A stretch of 8,521 nucleotides of DNA. Source: Candidatus Bathyarchaeota archaeon (lineage in GTDB: Archaea > Thermoproteota > Bathyarchaeia > Bathyarchaeales > Bathycorpusculaceae). Positions 5,833 to 8,521 of the stretch are shown here, piece after piece (position 1 is the first letter of the stretch; each line of letters begins with the position of its first letter). Below the pieces are notes generated by a model. That model did not search any database, was not told where the DNA came from, and saw only the letters and a list, made by a program, of their open reading frames with translations. Location of the stretch: the NCBI GenBank assembly GCA_030627225.1, contig DAOUSM010000027.1:1-8521 (forward strand), given 5' to 3'. The translations under genes were made by a program, and so were the position numbers.

Positions 5833-6444
5833 GTGATTTATTTGTCGGGAGAGGAATGGTGGCCAAGGTGGTTTAGGAGAAGAAGACGACCTTTCTTTGG
5901 GAGCTGGTTCTTTGAAGATATAGATGAAGTCTTCAGAGAAATGGAAGAGATTATGGAGAGAGAGTTTAAGGAATTCTCTGAAAAAGTTCCTGAAGAGCTT
6001 GTCCGCGAACGGATACTGCCTGATGGAACCAGAGTGCAGGAGTGGGGACCTTTCGTCTACGGATACAGCGTAACCATAGGTCCGGATGGAAAACCACAAG
6101 TCAGAGAATTCGGAAACATAAAGCCGGGAGCTGCACCTGGAAGACTCCGCATCGATATTAAGAAAGAGAGGGAGCCCTTGGTGGATGTCATGACCACTAA
6201 GGACGAGGTTAAGGTGATAGCTGAACTTCCTGGAGTTGAAAAGAAGGATATAAAGCTCCAAGGAACAGAGAACTCACTTACAATTTCAGTCGATACACCT
6301 CAACGCAAATACTTCAAGGAAGTTGAACTGCCAGCTAAAGTTGTCCCCGATAAGGCGAAATCTACATACAAGAACGGCGTTTTAGAGGTTACCATCCCAA
6401 AGAAAGAAGAGAAGCCGAAAGGTAAGCCGATAAAGATAGAATAA
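5833..6444 (+). CDS. hsp20: Small heat-shock protein, Hsp20/alpha-crystallin family
   Basis: This 203-residue cytoplasmic holdase chaperone would form large oligomers that keep unfolded proteins soluble. An unusually long N-terminal arm (1-110) begins with a Trp/Arg/Phe-rich patch (WWPRWFRRRRRPFFGSWFF), then an acidic helix (29-55) and the WGPFVYGYSVTIGPDGKP stretch seen in archaeal Hsp20 proteins. The alpha-crystallin domain spans about 114-190. It contains IAELPGVEKKDI and ends with the hallmark KNGVLEVTIPK. The C-terminal tail carries the I-x-I docking motif (IKI, 200-202) that binds neighbouring subunits. The start is uncertain: GTG 5833 fits leaderless transcription, while TTG 5842, three codons in, is preceded by GGTGAT at 5832-5837, a perfect but closely spaced ribosome site. 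It is divergent from the PRC-barrel gene and probably heat-induced, which is inferred. Confidence 0.94.
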   Translation: MIYLSGEEWWPRWFRRRRRPFFGSWFFEDIDEVFREMEEIMEREFKEFSEKVPEELVRERILPDGTRVQEWGPFVYGYSVTIGPDGKPQVREFGNIKPGAAPGRLRIDIKKEREPLVDVMTTKDEVKVIAELPGVEKKDIKLQGTENSLTISVDTPQRKYFKEVELPAKVVPDKAKSTYKNGVLEVTIPKKEEKPKGKPIKIE

Positions 6445-6476
6445 CCGAAGCTTAAACAAGCCATCAATAAATATCC

Positions 6477-6492
6477 CTTCTTTTTTTAGAAG
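6477..6492 (+). terminator. Oligo-T terminator after hsp20
   Basis: A run of seven T (6481-6487) sits between short arms CTTC and GAAG, 33 nt after the hsp20 stop. Archaeal RNA polymerase terminates at such T tracts. Confidence 0.5.
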
Positions 6493-6572
6493 TTGCTTAA
6501 AGGTTTGTAAGAGGCACTTTTAGGAGATTTTGAAGAAAGTAAAGCCTGACCCCTAAAAGAGGATCGAGTATA

Positions 6573-6590
6573 CACAAGAAATTTTATAAC
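6573..6590 (+). promoter_or_regulatory. Promoter of the membrane protease gene
   Basis: ACAAGAAA (BRE-like) followed by TTTTATAAC (TATA, 6582-6590) would start transcription near 6612. That leaves a leader of about 20 nt containing the purine-rich GGAAGGGAGTGG ribosome region before ATG 6632. Confidence 0.55.
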
Positions 6591-6631
6591 GGATTCACGA
6601 AACATAAAATGAAGGAAGGGAGTGGATAGAA

Positions 6632-7498
6632 ATGTTTGACATTTTCTCGACTATTTTCATTTACATTTTCCTCCTGCTCTTCCTATGGCCGCAGATCAAA
6701 CATAGGATGCTCGAGTCGGAGAGGCTCAAGCTGATAAGGAAGATCGAAGAGGCAACAAACTCGAAAGTTGTAACTTTGATTCACAGGCAAGAGCGCATAT
6801 CCCTTTTTGGAATCCCATTTTACCGCTACATTGACATCGAAGACAGCGAGCACGTACTTAGAGCTGTCAGGATGACGCCTCCAAATAAGCCGATAACGCT
6901 GATAGTTCATACACCAGGAGGACTCGTCCTAGCGGCGACGCAGATAGCCTTGGCTCTAAAGAGTCACCCAGCAAAGAAGACAGTGATTGTCCCTCACTAC
7001 GCTATGAGTGGCGGGACACTAATCGCTTTGGCTGCAGACGAGATATGTATGGATCCCTACGCTGTTCTAGGCCCTGTTGACCCACAACTTTCAGACCCAC
7101 AGAGGGGAACCGTTCCAGCCGCCTCCATAGTCAAAGTAATTCAAGCGAAGGGCACTGAAAAGGTTGATGATGAAACCTTGATTAAGGCGGATGTAGCTGA
7201 GAAGGCGATTAAACAAATTGAGGAATTAACTGCTGATCTAATGGCAGATAAGCTTGGGAGAGAGAAAGCTGAGACACTCGCTAAGACGCTTGCAAGTGGC
7301 AAGTGGACTCACGACTACCCATTAACTCCCAGCAAACTACAGGAGCTAGGCATACCTGTAACGATCGGGGTTCCTGTAGAGGTCTACCATCTAATGGATC
7401 TTTACCCCCAAGCTGCACAGATGAAGCCAGGTGTTGAGTACATTCCGTCACCCTATTACATCCCCCAAAGACCCCGGAGACCATCTGGCCAACAATAG
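6632..7498 (+). CDS. Membrane-anchored SDH/Clp-fold serine protease
   Basis: This 288-residue protein belongs to the ClpP/crotonase-fold SDH (serine dehydrogenase proteinase, SppA-like) group. One N-terminal hydrophobic helix (about 5-19) anchors it, followed by basic KHRMLESERLKLIRK. The protease core has LIVHTPGG (90-97), which forms the oxyanion-side glycines, and the nucleophile region HYAMSGGT with Ser126. These are followed by LAADEICMDPYAVLGPVDPQL (134-153), typical of the family. The conserved-looking GKWTHDYPLT (223-232) and a Pro-rich tail (272-285) follow. No separate second catalytic residue can be assigned by eye. Such proteins are thought to cleave membrane or membrane-near substrates; the substrate here is unknown. 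It has its own promoter, lies downstream of hsp20, and is followed by a hairpin and T-rich tract. Length fits archaeal members. Confidence 0.85.
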   Translation: MFDIFSTIFIYIFLLLFLWPQIKHRMLESERLKLIRKIEEATNSKVVTLIHRQERISLFGIPFYRYIDIEDSEHVLRAVRMTPPNKPITLIVHTPGGLVLAATQIALALKSHPAKKTVIVPHYAMSGGTLIALAADEICMDPYAVLGPVDPQLSDPQRGTVPAASIVKVIQAKGTEKVDDETLIKADVAEKAIKQIEELTADLMADKLGREKAETLAKTLASGKWTHDYPLTPSKLQELGIPVTIGVPVEVYHLMDLYPQAAQMKPGVEYIPSPYYIPQRPRRPSGQQ

Positions 7499-7499
7499 C

Positions 7500-7560
7500 C
7501 GTGGAGCCCACGCCCAAAGAATATACGTCGCAAAATTTAATTTCCCTTTTTCTGTTTTCT
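7500..7560 (+). terminator. Hairpin and T-rich tract after the protease gene
   Basis: CGTGG/CCACG (7500-7512) forms a 5-pair stem with a 3-nt loop right after the stop codon. A T-rich tract (7541-7560, CCCTTTTTCTGTTTTCT) follows about 30 nt later and is the more likely archaeal termination point. Confidence 0.4.
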
Positions 7561-7595
7561 AAAAACTGTATCCTGCACGACGGCAATTTCACCGT

Positions 7596-7605
7596 AAAGT
7601 ATATC
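7596..7605 (+). promoter_or_regulatory. Promoter of the HAD hydrolase gene
   Basis: AAAGTATATC reads as a TATA box and would start transcription near 7627, about 32 nt before ATG 7659. The leader carries GGGTGA (7641-7646) and GTGAG (7649-7653) as possible ribosome sites. Confidence 0.4.
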
Positions 7606-7658
7606 TTTTTCAGAGAGTGATTAGAGGCTCTCAGTTTGAAGGGTGAAAGTGAGATCTC

Positions 7659-8348
7659 ATGATTGTAAGAGCTATTGTCTTCGACCTAGACGGAACCATT
7701 GCAAGCTTCAACCTAGACTATAGGGCTGTTAGGGCGGATGTTAGAAGCTTCCTCATAAAAAGGGGATTGCCAGCGTCCGTTCTATCAACGAATGAAAGCA
7801 TATTCGAAATGTTAAAGAAAGCCGAAATTTTTCTGAAAAACAATCGCAAATCCAAAAAAGCGATAAAAGAAATCTGTGGGAAAGCTTTGGCAATAGCCGA
7901 AAAATACGAGTTAGAAGCCGCAAAAAGCACAAGCTTACTTCCAGGTGCGGCTGAAACCCTTAAGATATTAAAGAGAATGGGCTTAAAAATTGGCTTATTC
8001 ACCATCAATAGTGAAAAATCCACAAATTACATCTTGAAACGGTTCAGAATAGCAGGCCTTTTCGATGCCGTAACCCCAAGAAACAGCGTAAAAAACGTTA
8101 AACCAAGCAGCGAACATCTTGAAGCCGCCTTAAAGGCTTTAGGGGTTAATCCAGACGAGGCAATAGTCGTTGGAGACGGAGTCAGCGACATGAAATGCGC
8201 TAGAGAGCTAAAGGCAATTGCCGTGGGCTTGCCGACAGGAGTTTCTTCCTTGAAGGAGTTAATTAATTCTGGAGCGAACTATATTATTACGTCGATTACA
8301 GACTTGCCAACTCTGATAGAGGAAATCAACAAGACTTCAGAAGCGTAA
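7659..8348 (+). CDS. HAD-superfamily phosphatase, phosphoglycolate phosphatase-like
   Basis: This 229-residue soluble enzyme is expected to remove phosphate from a small metabolite through an aspartyl-phosphate intermediate. All four HAD motifs are present: motif I FDLDGT (nucleophile Asp9, acid/base Asp11), motif II GLFTINS (Thr115), motif III VKPSSEH (Lys148) and motif IV VVGDGVSDMKCA (Mg2+ ligands Asp173, Asp177). A helical cap (about 17-90, type C1) lies between motifs I and II and covers the active site; it is rich in Lys and Glu. Layout and length are those of Gph/PGMB-like subfamily I enzymes. The substrate cannot be read from sequence: phosphoglycolate, a sugar phosphate or pyrophosphate are alternatives. 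ATG 7659 has GGGTGA upstream. The gene appears monocistronic and converges on the DUF35 gene. Confidence 0.9.
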   Translation: MIVRAIVFDLDGTIASFNLDYRAVRADVRSFLIKRGLPASVLSTNESIFEMLKKAEIFLKNNRKSKKAIKEICGKALAIAEKYELEAAKSTSLLPGAAETLKILKRMGLKIGLFTINSEKSTNYILKRFRIAGLFDAVTPRNSVKNVKPSSEHLEAALKALGVNPDEAIVVGDGVSDMKCARELKAIAVGLPTGVSSLKELINSGANYIITSITDLPTLIEEINKTSEA

Positions 8349-8351
8349 AAG

Positions 8352-8373
8352 AAAAGCGCGCTTTTGATTTTTT
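8352..8373. terminator. Bidirectional terminator between convergent genes
   Basis: AAAAGCGCGCTTTT (8352-8365) is a perfect 14-bp palindrome, followed on the plus strand by ATTTTTT. On the minus strand it is followed by TTTTCTTTTAC. It can fold as a 5-pair stem with a CGCG loop and serve both the HAD gene and the DUF35 gene, whose stop is 1 nt away. Confidence 0.6.
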
Positions 8374-8374
8374 G

Positions 8375-8521
8375 CTAGGCTGGTTTGAAGTAGTATCTTG
8401 GCCATTGGGGCCATTGCGAAGTTTCTGTGGAAGTTTCAAAGGCTATTTTGAGTTGCATTCCTATCTTTATCTGTTCTGGGGCTATGTCTCTAATCATGCC
8501 TGGGATTTTTAGTCCGTTTTC
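8375..8521 (-). CDS. DUF35 OB-fold protein, C-terminal fragment
   Basis: The last 48 codons lie in the window; the gene begins beyond its right edge. The frame reads IPGMIRDIAPEQIKIGMQL, then KIAFE and, at the end, WPRYYFKPA before TAG. This is the C-terminal OB-fold end of the Zn-ribbon/OB-fold DUF35 family: a turn before a strand at KIGM-V/L-K-V/I-F-E and a closing W-P-R-Y-x-F-K-P. In archaea DUF35 proteins bind acetyl-CoA C-acetyltransferase (thiolase) and HMG-CoA synthase and help pass acetoacetyl-CoA in mevalonate synthesis; others act with thiolase/SCP2 enzymes. Thiolase or HMG-CoA synthase genes would be expected just outside the window. The Zn-ribbon part is not visible, so the full architecture is inferred. 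Confidence 0.75.
   Translation of the reverse strand, partial: ENGLKIPGMIRDIAPEQIKIGMQLKIAFETSTETSQWPQWPRYYFKPA

Noticed and set aside
7281..7592. 103-codon minus-strand open frame
   Set aside because: Antisense to the protease 3' end and its terminator; Cys-rich, domain-free product.
1..8521. CRISPR arrays, tRNA, rRNA, insertion sequences, phage or defence genes
   Set aside because: No regularly spaced direct repeats, tRNA-like arms, transposase motifs or defence domains were seen on either strand.

Overview
The window looks like a piece of a thermophilic archaeal chromosome. A Bathyarchaeia-like or related Thermoproteota lineage is my best guess. The evidence for Archaea is a two-domain Cdc48/VAT ATPase with the archaeal D1 pore loop (KYYG), a WtpC/ModC-type tungstate/molybdate ABC ATPase, a lone PRC-barrel protein, an Hsp20, a membrane-anchored SDH-type Clp-fold protease and the tail of a DUF35 OB-fold protein. 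Start signals also fit: TATA boxes about 26 bp before probable start sites, GGTGA/GGAGG ribosome sites, and GTG/TTG starts. The lineage is inferred from overall flavour and was not tested.

Layout. Positions 2-136 (+) are the last membrane helix of an ABC permease, followed closely by its ATPase (166-1218, +). A 71-residue winged-helix-like protein (1206-1421, -) converges on the ATPase and overlaps its 3' end by 13 nt. After a 300-nt gap comes cdc48 (1722-3917, +). It converges on a CaCA-family cation/Ca2+ antiporter (4086-5093, -) across about 170 nt with no visible signal. A 340-nt gap (5094-5433) carries an operator-like palindrome and several hairpins. Then a PRC-barrel protein (5434-5724, -) and Hsp20 (5833-6444, +) diverge from a shared 108-nt promoter region. 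A membrane-anchored Clp-fold serine protease (6632-7498, +) and a HAD phosphatase (7659-8348, +) follow, each with its own promoter signals. A bidirectional terminator separates the HAD gene from the 3' end of a DUF35 OB-fold gene (8375-8521, -).

How the genes may work together. The permease and ATPase are one oxyanion importer, probably for tungstate or molybdate. Cdc48, Hsp20 and the membrane protease are all protein quality-control factors within 6 kb, but they have separate promoters, so the grouping is suggestive only. I see no CRISPR array, tRNA, rRNA, insertion sequence or phage gene. Most of the window is ordinary housekeeping sequence. The least explained parts are the hairpin-rich gap at 5094-5433 and the small orphan winged-helix gene at 1206-1421.
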